Source of the DNA: Oidiodendron maius Zn
Lineage: Eukaryota > Ascomycota > Leotiomycetes > Myxotrichaceae
DNA: 64,000 bases
Reading direction: 5' to 3'
NCBI GenBank assembly: GCA_000827325.1
Contig: KN832874.1
Coordinates: 2,154,721-2,218,720, forward strand
Made by a program: the position numbers and the translations under genes. Below the pieces are notes generated by a model that saw only the letters and a program-made list of their open reading frames with translations, ran no database searches and had not been told where the DNA came from. Positions 32,499-45,589 of the stretch are shown in pieces. Positions within the stretch are counted from its first letter, which is position 1. Every line of letters starts with the position of its first letter.

Positions 32499-35400
32499 CT
32501 TTAAGCACTCTAATCTTAGGTATCAATATACTATCATTATCAAGAAGTCAATATATCTTCTATTAAAGGAGAAAGTTCCACTAGCAAGCACTAAGCAATT
32601 AAACTATTTATAGGATCACTAAACAAGGGCATTAAGATAGAAATACCTCAGGCCTACTTTAGGGAGAAGTCTAAGCTTAAAGGCTTCCTTATTCAACTAA
32701 ACTTATATCTAACCTTCTATATCTAATATTTCGCCTCTTTAACCAAAAGGGTATTATATACTATTACTCTCCTTAAGGGAGAAGCATTAAACTAGATTAA
32801 AGGATTTATATAGGACTACCTTACTAATACCAGCCTATAAGGGTAAGTAATAGCTGAAATAAGGATAGAGATATACTATATCTTTATAACCTTTAAAGGA
32901 TTTTTAGAGAGACTTAACTATACTTTTAGAGATTTCAATAAAGTTAAACAAGTAATTAGAAAGATCTAGTCCCTAAAACAAAAAGGGTCTATAGCTATAT
33001 ATATAGTAGAGTTTAATAGATATTCTATCAAAACAGGATAGAATAATATAGTACTCAAGGATAAATATTATAAAGGGCTGAAAGAAGTTATAAAGGATAA
33101 ACTATCTAGAGCAGACTTCCCTAATTTGTTTAGAGAGTTAACCAAGAATACTATATATATCAATAATTAATTCTATAAAAGGGTCTAGGAGAAAAGAGGG
33201 TTCTATAACCTAACCTCTAAAAAGCAGTATAATTATAGAAACCACTATAGCCCTTAACTAATAGAACTTAATACTATATATAGAAAGGAACTATTACCCC
33301 AGGAATAATAGAACTATATAGAGAAGAAATTATACTTCTAATATAGGAAATCTAGTTATATAGTATACAACTATAAGTCTGGAGGAAACAAACAAAAAGG
33401 ACTATATAGGGGTAAGGTTAATGCTATAAACTATAGTAGCTATAATAGACTAATAGAATACAATACCTCCTTTATAGGAACAATATTTAGCCCTTATAAG
33501 AAGTTAAGCTTTATAGGAACTTTTAGCACTTAGGTCTATATACTAGTATTTTAATTATCTTCTTTATCCTTAGGATAGGAAGACTAGGCTACTTAGATAG
33601 AGGAGTTAATAGAAGTAGACCCAGATAGCAAAGACAACTATAAGTATATTTTATAAAGCCTAGCAGTAGTTAATTTTATAGAAATAAAGGGTAATAATAT
33701 AAACAGTAATTCTTTAGATACTAAAGACTTAGAGGGCTTGTAAGGGTAGGTAACCCTAGATCTAGAGCTAGAGGAAGAGCAAATAGAATCTGAAGAGACA
33801 TTCTCCTAAAGGATACTAAATATAACAAGATAGGAAGAAAGGGATACCTATATACTAGCAGGATTAGTATCTATATAGAAATACCTTAAAGAGTCTAAGG
33901 ATAATTTCTATAATATAATAAACCAAATCAAGAAACAATATAGAGATTATAAAGGAAACCTAGTACTATTAATTAATAAAGCAGAAGATATTATAGAATC
34001 TATAAGGCACTACTATACTAATATAATATATCTAGAACTTATAATCAAGAAACAAATAGAGAAGATAGATAAAGCAGTAAAGCTAGACATTAAAAGAAGC
34101 CAGTAATACTAAGATAAATTAGCTATAAATATCAATCTCCTACTCTATTTAAGACAAGAATTCAATAGATCAATTAAGAAGAAGAAACTTATAGAATAAT
34201 AGCTAGAGGAATATAGAAAAGCCAAGAATATAGCAAGGACTAATTACCCTTAATATAGAGAACTTACTTAAAGCTTCTACTATACTAACAAGTATATAAT
34301 ATATAAATCTAGTAAGAAAGAGACAGGATACTAGCTAAAAAAGAATAGGCTAGTCTACTAGACAAAAATACCCTAAACCTTAGTGACTTATATTAATAAA
34401 GCTAGAATAAAGTCAAAAAACTAGTTAGTATTAATATAAGAAAGCCTATATTAAGGCACTAGCAAGACTATAGAAGACTATATAAAGAACTAAATACAGT
34501 AGGAAAAGGATACTAGATTTTCCTGAATATCCTTATAAAAGGATAAATACTTAGAGTATTAATAGACTTAGGAGCAATAGGCAACTTTATTAATATATAA
34601 ACAGTTATATAAGAAAGGTATTAGACTTTAGAAAAGAAAGTATTATACCAACTACTCCTTATTAATAAGGGAGAAATCGGATCTAATAAAGGAATAGTAA
34701 CCTATAAGACCAAGAAATTATTAATAACTATATTAAGGGGATATACTAAAGATATTCAATTTAATATTATTACTATAGATACTTATAAGGTAATACTTAG
34801 TATACTTTAGTTATAATTTTATAACCCCTAAATCAACTAGGTAAGTAAATATATTACTATAAACCAATACTAGTATAGAAGCAATAGTATAATACCTAAA
34901 GAAAGGATAGAACTTCCACCCTATAAGCAGTTATATACAACTACTAAAGAGGAAGAGGACCTAGCCTAGACCTTTATACTGAAGCAAATACCAGTAGTAT
35001 ATAAGGAATATAAGCTACTATTCCAAGAAGCACCTACAAACAAGGCATTTCTAAAGTATTAGCTATAGGATTATAAGATACCTATCAAGTCTAGAAAGAT
35101 ACCTCCTTTTAGACTATTATACCAGATATCTGAAAAGGAGTTAGGGGTTCTTAAGAAATTTATTAATAAGAACCTAGCAAAAGGATTTATACAACTATCT
35201 ATATTATTAGTAGTAAGCCTAGTCCTATTTATACCCAAAAAGAATAGTAACCTATAGCTATATATAGACTATAAATAGCTGAACAATATTACTATCAAGG
35301 ATAGATATATACTACCACTAATCAATAAATTATATAATAGACTCTAAGAAGCTAAATACTTTATAAGTCTTGATATATAGAGAGTATATTATATAATAAA

Positions 35401-38099
35401 AATAAAGGAGGGTAAGGAATAGAAAACAGTATTCTATACCTACTATAGCCTCTATAAGACTCTAGTTATATAAAAAGGACTAACTAACGCCCCTATAACC
35501 TATTAGTAAATAATTAATAACTAGCTATATAAATATCTTGATATCTTTATAGTTACTTACTTAGATAATATCCTTATATTCTCTAAAACACTAACCAAGT
35601 ATATCAAACATATTAAGAAAGTACTAGATAAGATTAAGTAGACAAGACTACTAATTAAGCCAGGAAAATACAAGTTTTATAAAAAGGAACTTAAGTTCCT
35701 AGAATATATTATTAAGGAAAATAGAATCCAGATAGATAGAGAAAAAGTAAAGGCTATCTTTAAGTAGCTAGTCCTATAAACTATTAAGGAAGTATAATCC
35801 TTTTTAGGATTTATTAACTTCTATTAATGATTTATCTAGAATTACTTAAAGATAATAGTACCCTTAATAGAACTAATAAAAAAGGACTAGAAATTTATAT
35901 AGAATAAGATAGCCTAAAAAGCTCTTAATATACTTAAATACAAATTTATATAAGCACTAATACTTACTACCTTTAATCTAAAACAGAAAATTATTCTAGA
36001 AATAGATATATCTAACTTTACTATTAAAGCTTATCTAGAATAAGTCAATAAGTAAGGGAAGTTAAGACTAGTTATATACTACTTATATAAACTATTACTA
36101 GCTAAATTAAACTATAATATATATAACAAAGAACTATTAGCAATAGTTGTTATATATAAACAATAAAGAGTTTACCTTAAAGGATCTATATATTAAGTAT
36201 AGATCTAGATAGATTATAAGAACCTTATTTCCTTCACTATAACTAAGATCCTAAACCAAAGACAAGTCTAATAGTCTAAAGCATTATTAGCCTATAACTT
36301 TATTATAGTATATAAGAAAGGATCAGAGAACACTAGAGCTAATACCCTAAACCAATAATAAGACTATATCAGGAAACCTATAGAAAGGCCCCAAGTAATA
36401 TTATAAGCTAAAAACAAGGGTATAGAATACAACTATAAACTATTAGCTATAATCTCAGTTATAGAGGATATATAACTAGAGAGGATAATCAAGGGTATAT
36501 ACTTAGTAGACAAGAGTATATAAAGAGTTCTAAAAGAACTAACTATAGACTTCCTAGTTAACTACTAGAGTATATTACAATTTAAGAGCCTTATCTATAT
36601 CCTAACCAGGATAAGAAAGGATTTTATATAGAGGCAATATATACTCTCTATATATAGATACTAAAAAATTACAAGAACCCTTAAAAGACTAGTAAGGGAC
36701 TACTATTTTCTAGATATAAGGAAAGAGGTAAAGAAAGTAGTAGAGGAATATATCTTATATAACAAAAGCAAGATAAACCAATACACCCCCTATAGACTAC
36801 TACAACTACTACTAACACTAGATAGAGTATAGAAATCCATTATCTTTGATTTTATTATCAAACTCCTACTATTAAAGGAACTAATAACTAAGGTTACCTA
36901 TAACTCAATATAAGTAGTAATAAATAGATTAACCAAATATAGGTATTTCATACCCTATAAGGAAAGTAGCGATACCCCAGAATTAGTATATATATTCCTA
37001 AAGATTATTCTTAGTTAATATAGACTACTAGAAGAAATAATCTTAGATAGAGACAAGCTATTTATCTTAAAATTCTAGTAATCTCTTATAGTAAGACTAG
37101 GAGCAAACTACAAACTATTAACAGTATTCTACTTTTAAACAGATAATCAAACAGAATAACTAAACCAAACCTTAGAGCAGTATCTAAAGAACTATATTAA
37201 CTATAAATAAAACAATTAGATAGAATAGCTGCTACTAGTATAGTTTGCTTATAATAGTATAAAAAGCAAAGTAACAGAGACTTCACCCTTCTTTACTAAC
37301 TTTAGCTATAAACTAGAGGCTTATAGATAGCTAAAAAAAGATAAGGAAAAAGCAGAACTATCTAGAGTGTTTATAAATAGGCTATAACAACTAAAGGAAC
37401 AGCTTATAAAAGATATTATATTTAGCTAGTAGTAAACTATAGCAAATACTAACAAAAAGTATAGTATAGAACCTCTACTAAAAGAGGGGGATAAAGTATA
37501 TCTACTATAAAGGAATATCAAAACCAAACAACTAAGCAGTAAACTAGACTTTAAGAAACTAGAACTATTTAAAATTCTAGAAAAAGTTAGATCTATTAAC
37601 TATAAACTATAGCTACTCGAGAACTCTAGACTCTACTCTATATTCTATATATCTTTACTGGAACTAGTAAAGGGAGATATACTAGTAGTAATATAAGCTA
37701 AACTCTAACCAGAAAACAATCCAGGAGAATATAAGATCAAGAAAATCCTAGATACCAGGATAACTATAAAAGGTTAGTAAGAGTACTTAATCAAATAGAA
37801 AGGATATAGTCAAACAGACAATTTATAGGAACTAGAAGAAAATCTTAACTATCCAGGGCTTTTAAGGAAGTTTTACTAGTAATACTAATTGAATCCTAGA
37901 AAGAAGGTAATATAGGAAGATCAGTATCAAAAGCAACCCTAGAGAAGTCAAGAGAGTCACTAGAAAGGTTACCTAATATATTAGCTAAAGCAGTAGGTAT
38001 AAGAGCTTAGGAAGCAGCCTTATATATCTCTGCCTCTTCTACTATATCTAGTTTATCTAGGGTTTTTAAACTACAATAAAGTATAGTAGCTATATAAGC

Positions 38100-38366
38100 A
38101 ACAAATAATTCCCTTTATTTTTTAAGACATTCTATATAATTCTAGGTCTCCAGAAGACCCTCGACAAACTTCCGATATTCAGCCTCAGTAGCCTCCAGCT
38201 ATTTATACAGCTTCTTCTCCCCCTGCTCCAGGGCTATCCAGTCAGCCTAGAAAGGGCCAAGAACGTTATATTTTATACCGGATTATATACACTCAGAATA
38301 GCGACAAGTATCAGCAGCCACAAGGCATTTCAGATCCTTCTGCTCACAACAAGAGCAAGGAGACAT
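38100..38366 (-). other. antisense cysteine-rich region near the 3' end of the Gypsy-type element
   Basis: Between the chromodomain region and the 3' LTR the base composition is much less AT-rich. On the minus strand, from 38366, it starts with a short Cys-rich segment followed by Glu/Lys/Leu-rich coil-like sequence. Accessory reading frames of this kind near the 3' end are, as I recall, found in some fungal Gypsy elements. It is part of the fossil and broken. Confidence 0.45.
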
Positions 38367-38533
38367 TTCATTACCACTCAGTATAATATATATATATAAT
38401 TTCATATAGTATTCAGTTTTCTTTAAACAAGTAGATAGTATAATAAGAAGAAAAGAAGAAACATAGCGTTTAAACGAAGTTCGCCCTCTAGGTCTTAAGC
38501 AATCAAGACAACACTAAACTAGAGAGGGGCTAG

Positions 38534-38879
38534 TGTTACAAACACAAAACAAGGGCCTGAGGCTCGGTAGGCAGTGGCCTATATAGAGAACCCTTATAAG
38601 TAGCTTAGGAAGAGTTATATAATATATACAGGATTATAGGGATTATAGGGATTATAGTATAATCCAAATAATCCAGCTAATCCAGGACAGACAAAGGTTC
38701 TATATAAACAATACATATTCCTTAGTAGATAGAAGCTTTATACTTAACTCAAATAAAGTATCTTATTACTACTTTAGTAACTTACTAAGTCTATATATTA
38801 CTTCTTGACTTAATGGCATCCCTGCCTTACCCAACCTACTTAACGACTTACCTAACACCAGGCATAAGCCATCGTTACA
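38534..38879 (+). repeat. 3' LTR of the Gypsy-type element
   Basis: 346 bp, begins TGTTACAAACAC and ends CGTTACA, followed directly by the ATAAA target duplication. Its set of transitions differs from that of the 5' LTR. Confidence 0.85.
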
Positions 38880-38884
38880 ATAAA

Positions 38885-40242
38885 CTAGGGGATACCCTTA
38901 TTAAGGTAGAGAAACGCCATTTGATCTTAATCCATTTAACTTGATTATATATCTTATAGCCTTTTGTAAGAGGTTCAATTCCACCTTGATTTTATATACT
39001 AATAAACCAGCCTTCCTAGCGCCTAAAATTTGCCCTTAATCAAAGGGACTTAATTCAGGGCCCCTAGTCCTGATATTTATATCGAGACTCTATAAAGGAG
39101 TATATAGTGTTGATAAAACCGGCATTTTGTTATATAGGTGGGATAATGCGGTACGCGAAAAAACACGGTTTTGCAGATTTCGGCTCAAACTTAATATAGG
39201 TCACTGTAGGAGTGAGGCATGAATGAAAGGTCACGTTACGGATCATATTGTAGTTTACATTTCAATGTAAGTTGAGAATATCAACTTACAACAGTAGCAT
39301 CTAGGTTTAGTCCAGCTTAGTTCTTTTGCATGGTTTATTATACGGATTTAGAGTCTAGAAGTACTGTGGCTCTTATAGCCAAGAGGAGTATAAATAATAA
39401 TAATAATAAGAATAATAATAATAAGAATAATAATAATAAGACGTATATACAATTATAAAGAAAAAAAGTACTGTAATGCAGGTATTTCAGGTGTGCTAAG
39501 TCATTTGTCCTGAAGCGGAAAGGTGGCTGCAGTTTAGCTGTCCCTATAGATAAATATGTCTTTGTTTGCTACCTCTATAGTGAACCCCGCAAGGCTGCAA
39601 GATCCCGCAATCCCTTACCGAATATCGACTGCCTGGCTAACCCTTTAATTCTCTAGATGAGAGACGTTTAGCAAGTGTGGTCCCTAACCCCGGGTCCAAG
39701 AGCTGGAAGAATAGCTTTAAATGTACCGTCAGGGGCTAGGCTGTACTTTCAAGCCCATTAATGTACGCGCTTATGGGAATCAGTTAGCATCGGGTCATCG
39801 GCCGCCACCAATTAAGTTCTCTTCGGTGCTTACGTTTGGGAGAAATAGTTGGCTTCGGGTGAGCGACTGCCACTGGCTGGCACTAGCGACCAATCATCTT
39901 CTGGACAAATATTCGTAGGACACAATATCAGGCAGTCAGCACAATGTAAGGATTCCCACTTATTCTGTAGCTGACTCCGTTACTGCGGTGTTGTGTGACG
40001 TAAAAGGAGACGCTTGGTTTTTGCAAGGTTAGTTCTATGCATTAGCTTGTAAAGAGTGGCTCGATCATAATATAGAGTACGAAATGTCATATATTTGTAA
40101 CGCTTAACATACGCTGAGAAATCACTGCCCTATATAATAACAATATAAGAGACTGAAGCTCTCCCAGGATAACACCGAATTCAAGTCATTTCCAAAACAC
40201 ACTCGGCAGAGCCTATTTTCGGATATCTATCTATTACCTACA
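38885..40242. other. intergenic region right of the retroelement
   Basis: About 1.35 kb with AT-moderate sequence, an AAT-type microsatellite (39393-39440) and a 65-codon plus frame (39721) without features. I see no supported gene. A TATA-like TATATAA lies at 40131, about 112 bp before the next ATG. Confidence 0.5.
39393..39440 (+). repeat. AAT/AAG microsatellite
   Basis: Repeated AAT units interrupted by AAG, about 48 bp. Confidence 0.8.
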
Positions 40243-41032
40243 ATGACGCCAAAAGTTGCAATTGTTACAGTGAGTATTTTATCTGCAACAGTTTGTATAA
40301 CTGAATAGAGCCGCATCTGACACTAGTATAACACAAGTATTCTATGTATGGGCATATTGATGCTCTTGCAGTATCAATAAAGGCCGGTATTGAAGAAGCT
40401 GGAGGCAAAGCTGTCCACTACCGGTAAGATAATATGCATATGTATCTGCCAAGAAGAAGGTGCACTGACCACATTAACGTATCAAAGGGTTCGAGAAACA
40501 CTTCCCGAAGGTGTTCTAGAGTTAATGCACGCTCCACCAAAGCCAGACCTTCCACTAATTACTCCGGACGAATTAGCTAAATTCGATGCTTTCTTACTCG
40601 GTATTCCAGCACGTCATGGATCTATGCCTGCACAGTGGAAGGCGTTTTGGGACTCGACTGGGAAGTTATGGCAGTCGGGTGGCTTGTGGGGCAAGTACGC
40701 TGGTATTTTCGTCAGCTCTGGTGGTCTCGGCGGTGGCCAAGAGTCAACCGTGATCTCAACGCTGAGTACATTAGTGCATCACGGAATCATTTACGTTCCC
40801 TTGGGATACAAAACATCCTTCGCTATCCAGGCAAATGTGGACATAGTTAGGGGTGGAAGCCCATGGGGGGCTGGAACATTTGCAGTGAGTCTCCATCTCG
40901 TTGCCAACAGAAGTTACTTACCAACCTGAATTGTAGGGTGCAGGTGGCTCCCGTAAGCCAAATGAGCAAGAGCTTGAGCTGGCCAAAATTCAAGGATCCT
41001 CATTTTACTTGACAGTTTGTAAGGCTTTCTAG
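40243..41032 (+). CDS. flavodoxin-like NAD(P)H:quinone oxidoreductase (WrbA type)
   Basis: Four exons encode about 205 residues: [32 protein letters not shown] (FMN phosphate-binding loop), [49 protein letters not shown] (the PTRFG-like region, here PARHG), [32 protein letters not shown] and, after the last splice, [16 protein letters not shown]. This order and length fit the WrbA / Alt a 7 family, cytosolic flavoproteins that reduce quinones by two electrons and limit redox cycling. The C-terminus is short: the usual final helix (GKxxAxxA) is replaced by [11 protein letters not shown] and a stop. It sits alone between transposon debris. Confidence 0.85.
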
Positions 41033-42836
41033 AGTTTAGACCAACAAATAGAAATGAGCCGTTCCCGAACAGATCCATATACATAAACAAATGCAGGATG
41101 AGTCATTCTATTTACGAGCTCTATTGTCACTTACTTAAAATGCTATTTTTGTAGTCCTGTGAGAGAAAGAATAAAGCATTAGATATCGGCCACCGTGTAA
41201 ACAGTGTACGACAAGATTTTTGACCGAAATAGAGCTTCAAGCCAGTAAGGCTTTAATTATTCTAGACGATGGGGTTACATGTCTGATCTGCTTGTAATGC
41301 TGACAACTAGGAGAAACGATGATCACACCTTTGATATCCGAAGTACTAGTGACTGTTGGCCAATAGAATAGATCGAACTCTGTCCAAAATGAGAGACAAA
41401 TCTGTTAAGACTATCCAGGCTACTGTGTGCGGCAAGCATACTTCTCTCAGGCAATCTCTTCCCTGACGTCCCAATATAGAAATATGTGGATGTTAGCGGA
41501 TTTTTCCCGCAAGGCGTCACTCGGGTCCATCTATGCAACGAGGAGGGGAGAATCTCTCATTGAGACGATCCGTGCTGAGTCTTTTCTCGGATTCCTAAAC
41601 GGACATGTTGCAGCACTCTGGAAGAATTCTTGCCGGCCGCAATACCAGCATTAACAATGATACCCTAAAAAGACGTGGACGATTCAGTCAGCGGATGTGA
41701 AAAGAAGCTAGCACTAAACAACATGGAATAGCGTTGTATGTAGCCACCTTGGCTGCTATCATAGTGCTGACTATGATGTCGGCCGATTTCCGAAGGCCAC
41801 CTGCTGATCGCAAATTTCCGTTCTTTCCCGGCTCTTCGACGTGGTTTTCGACTAAGGTTTGGCGAAATATGTTTTAGTCTGATTTGTGGAATATATTACC
41901 AGATTGAAAACGTCACTTTTTAGTTGATAGGATGGCAGCCGCCTTCTCATTCAGAATCTATTCACATATTCGCACGATTGAAAAAACTACACCCTGAAGA
42001 GTAGTCACTAAAGCCTGCAGATGCTCCATACCTTTATTTATCTTTGTGTATTATGAAGTAATAAGATAAGACGTGCTGTTGCTTTGAATATTGCGTCAGA
42101 GTGGGATCCCGAAGCTGGAAATGAGAGCATACGGCTGTGAACGCAACAGTTGCTATGAATAAATAGTCAGCCTCCCTACATTCGCGTGTAGGATTTGCTT
42201 ATAAAAGCCGGAAAGACCCATTGCCTAACCTGCGCCACAGTAGCCGGTACTCATTCGCGGTACATATAGCGTCTTGCGTCGCGCATAATATTCCCAAATT
42301 GGGTTGACTCTAAAAGGACTCCCTCCGTGATAAATATTTAGTACTGTTCTCTTGGGGCGAATTACGGATCTGATATAGACGGCTATATTGTATGTTGTGT
42401 ACTAGAAGTATATGGTAGACATCTGCTACTGCCGTGTCTAATCAAGTCTTCAAACTCCCGCCAGCCGTAGGTTCTAAAAGCATCCGTGGAGTGGTACTTC
42501 TGTCCACTGACTCTTGGGCGGGTAGTAGATGGATCTGCAGGTGGTCCTGGACATTGCCCCCACGGATGTGGGCAGGCTGGCACTGTCGAGATCTGTAGGC
42601 GCGGACCGGCTCTCGGTTCAAATATACGGAGCCAGAATTGACAGTAGATAAGGCAGGAAAGATCGATGGGAGTGAGGACCTTGTATCTGACAGTGTCTCT
42701 GTTTGAATACCACCAAGGCGACCATCAGAATGTAGCTAACTATAAGCATAGCGCAACATGAATTTCTACCATAATAACCCTGATAAATCAGATGGTCAAT
42801 ACCAAAATAAGCTTGTCTAAGTGTTTGCTGTACAAT
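41033..42836. other. long intergenic region, no gene seen
   Basis: About 1.8 kb with only short unrelated ORFs on both strands. No motif or repeat that I can support. Confidence 0.5.
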
Positions 42837-43700
42837 CTACCAACCAAAAACCTCTTCATACAGCTGAACATGATCTACCCCTTCCTTGACAGCTTGCGCA
42901 ATTGTCTTCCGGGCATCATCAGCCATCCTTTCAGGACCGCAGACAAAACCCGCCAGCCTTTCACCCCTTATTCCACTAGTATTCTCAATCTCGCCCTCCA
43001 TCAGTGTGTTAACCTGTGGTCTTTGAAATCTAAATGTTTCATTGTCAGAAGTTTCATTCTGACGCAGAGTGATATATATTTGTACTAGTAAGTTTTGATC
43101 CCTGTGCTGCGCATCGGAGAGATGTTGTTGCCATATATGCTGCGCAAATTTCATTTCGCGCACCACCCAAATTAGATGAACTTTCTGGCGAAAATGTCGT
43201 CGTATAACAGTAAGAATATCAGCTTGGCGCCCATTGGGGTCATGTAAGGGTGATGGCGTTGCTGGATGTAGAGTCGCAAATTCACGGATGTATGGCAGAA
43301 TAGCCGTTATTCCACTGCCGCCGGCGAGGTAAAGAACGGTGCCGTATTTTCCAACCGGGGCTTTGGATCCGTCGGTCCTTCTAGAATCACCCTTAGCTGG
43401 CGGCGGCTGATCAATTCCCCCGCATTGCGTTGTTGCACAGAATGAAGATGTCGCTTCTGAAGATGTCGCTTCATCATACCACCGATTGGCCGGGTGTAGA
43501 ACATGAGACTTTTCACATCTTCAGTTCTATCCGCGCCTACCTGGGTATCCATTGCTTGTAAATTCAGGGTATCAGTAGAAACAGTGACCTTCTCCAGTGG
43601 TGGGCCTGTAATCGAAGCAGCCGCCACTATTTCCGCGGCTGCAATTTGGAGGGCCGGCGTAGCTGATTTCCAATCTGCAACACTGAATGGATAGCTTTCG
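42837..43700 (-). pseudogene. ferric-reductase-like NAD-binding domain fragment
   Basis: The C-terminal part reads GKYGTVLYLAGGSGITAILPYIREFA (NADPH-binding GGSGIT motif), VHLIWVVREMKFAQHIWQ and LAGFVCGPERMADDARKTI (CGPxxM motif), as in fungal ferric reductases/NADPH oxidases. Upstream, in a frame shifted by one base near 43375, is SLMFYTRPIGGMMKRHLQ and RVILEGP, matching the preceding FAD/NAD linker. The transmembrane heme domain and the FAD-binding HPF motif are missing. The 5' side runs into AT-rich debris. It is best read as a truncated, frameshifted remnant. Confidence 0.65.
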
Positions 43701-43719
43701 TACAGTCTTCATCCGTTAA

Positions 43720-44179
43720 CAAAGTTCAGAAAATAGTAATTTCCCGGGAGAGGTCCAATTCCTCATCTAGGAAAGACCTGAAGCTGAATCATGCCCATAT
43801 CTTTATTGAAGGTCGCTATAGCTGAGAATAAATTCTTCCGCTATTCCATGAAATTGAAATTTACAGATAGGATATATAGTAAAACATATCAAGTGATCAA
43901 ATGCCTATAAAGCAATAGTTATCTAAATATAAATAATACTTCTACTCTAGGTATATAATAAAATGTAGCTATATAGTATAAGTTAATTTTTATACTCTTA
44001 TTTCAAGAGGCATTTATATATTAATTAATTATATACTAGTGCATTGCTACTAGTATAATAGTAGCTAAAGCTATATAAACAAGTTTAAAAGCCTTATAAA
44101 TCCTATAGTAGATTAGCTTAATAAATAGTATAAGAATAGTAATATAAGTAATAAAGTAATAATATTGAAATCTAAAATT
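43720..44179. other. AT-rich (RIP-like) debris
   Basis: Very AT-rich stretch between two truncated gene fragments, with no coding capacity seen. Confidence 0.5.
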
Positions 44180-44419
44180 AATTAGTCCTGCAACACGACG
44201 AACAAATTGTGGCAGAGCTTTCCCGCCTGTGACTGTTCTGACCAGAGAGGACAGTGTCCCATCTCGGTCTGAAATTTGGAGCGATACAATTGAATTGCCT
44301 GCTGCATCATTATCGAGAAAGTAGAGAACTCGCTTTATGCCGAATAAAGCCTCGGCTATCGGGAGAGCCAGAACAGCTGATAGCTGACAGCCAAATAGGA
44401 ATAAAGTATACAATTGCAT
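44180..44419 (-). pseudogene. N-terminal fragment of a secreted lactonase (7-bladed propeller family)
   Basis: MQLYTLFLFGCQLSAVLALPIAEALFG is a signal peptide. It is followed by VLYFLDNDAAGNSIVSLQISDRDGTLSSLVRT and TGGKALP, matching the first blade of fungal 6-phosphogluconolactonase/cycloisomerase-like secreted proteins (DNDPAGNSIVSL pattern). After about 75 residues similarity ends abruptly in AT-rich sequence, so only about a fifth of the gene remains. Confidence 0.6.
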
Positions 44420-45589
44420 TATTTGTTGACTAGTATCAGGGCTTCAAGCACGTATAATGTCTCAGGGTTAGTGGCAACATACGCAATGGCATACGACTGT
44501 ATAGTCGTAAAGGCTTACGCATGTTGCCACCTAAGCAGGTATATAATAAGTGTTGTGTTCTGTAGTCTAATCCCCTTAGTTGTCTCTGCATCACTCAATA
44601 GTCAATATAACTGAGTTTTACCTTGATTCCTGACTACGACCTCTGCACCTATATTGCCTCTGATCAAGATTATTAGTTTTATATTTCTTCCTTTTTGAAC
44701 CTCAATACAAATTAAAAAATCGCCTCTGGCAAAAGCTTTATACCTTTTCTACCCCTCTTGAGTAATTTAATTTACCTGCTTTGTGGCCCTAAGGGCTGAG
44801 GCTCGAGGCCATCATTTGTAGAATAAGGGGATAGAAAATGATTCCAAACGATAGTCGAAATACGGACGTATCTGCAGTCTGATGTCAGATTGGGGTTATT
44901 TATGACGACGACAATTATGTTGGAGAACAACAACCTTGCTTTCGAGTGGAGTAATCAAGCAGCTAGTCCCTTAAGCCGTGCAGCCACTCTTGGTTTAAAA
45001 TCACACAACGGATCGAAGCGACCAGGGTCATTTTGGGTTTCTCATATCTGCGCTAGTGAGCCAGCTACTTACGTTATATCCTGCCACTGTATGAAAGGAC
45101 TCGTGTTATGCCGTCTTTTCACCACCCCACCACGCATATCATTTATCCTTTTCGGTCAAAGAGGTGTGAATATTACTAAGATTACCCTTTTAGGACGCTA
45201 TTGTGTGTATGCAACTTGGAGGTGAACAGAATGAAGAGGTCCCTCATTGTCACGCAGCACAGAAAATTGCATAGCTATGAGAGTTGCTGGTTGGTAGTAG
45301 ATACTCCTTCTCAAGTTCCAATATCGTGTAGGATGACGCGGCGTAATTCATGCCCCATCGAGATGTAGTAAGAATGCATCAGGGCCTAACCCGACACAAG
45401 GTATGACCGCAACCTGTCAGCACTATTAAGCACTGCCTGATCGTGTATACTAACATGCTTAGGCTTACACATGGCCGCCCCGCGCAAGCATGATTTAAAC
45501 GTCGTTCACGGAATACAGTCGTAGAGTAGACAAAGTAGCGGTCATATCCCAACTACCATAGCATTAACTCCATCAGTACCATCGCCGTC
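44420..45589. other. repeat-rich intergenic region
   Basis: Contains the related copy of the 29.1-kb inverted repeat arm (44578-44648) and the third copy of the dispersed repeat (45097-45158). No gene is seen. The final 100 bp should be the acyltransferase promoter. Confidence 0.5.
44578..44648 (+). repeat. copy of the 29.1-kb repeat arm
   Basis: Starts AGTTGTCTCTGCATCACTC and continues through GTCAATATAACTGAGTTTTA to CGACCTCTG, matching the minus strand of 29102-29174 with C-to-T type differences. Confidence 0.6.

Larger units (their letters stand above)
32153..38879 (+). mobile_element. Ty3/Gypsy (chromovirus-type) LTR retrotransposon, decayed
   Basis: A complete-looking but broken element of 6,727 bp. 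Two 346-bp LTRs (32153-32498 and 38534-38879) are flanked by the 5-bp target duplication ATAAA (32148-32152 and 38880-38884). In order there are gag-like sequence (about 32.7-33.5 kb), a protease-like active-site region (about 34.55 kb), reverse transcriptase (about 35.05-35.8 kb), RNase H, integrase (about 36.6-37.3 kb) and a chromodomain-like end (about 37.75-37.87 kb). RT before integrase gives Ty3/Gypsy. The coding part is extremely AT-rich with very many breaks in every frame, as after RIP. Age cannot be taken from LTR divergence, because RIP dominates the differences. Confidence 0.85.
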
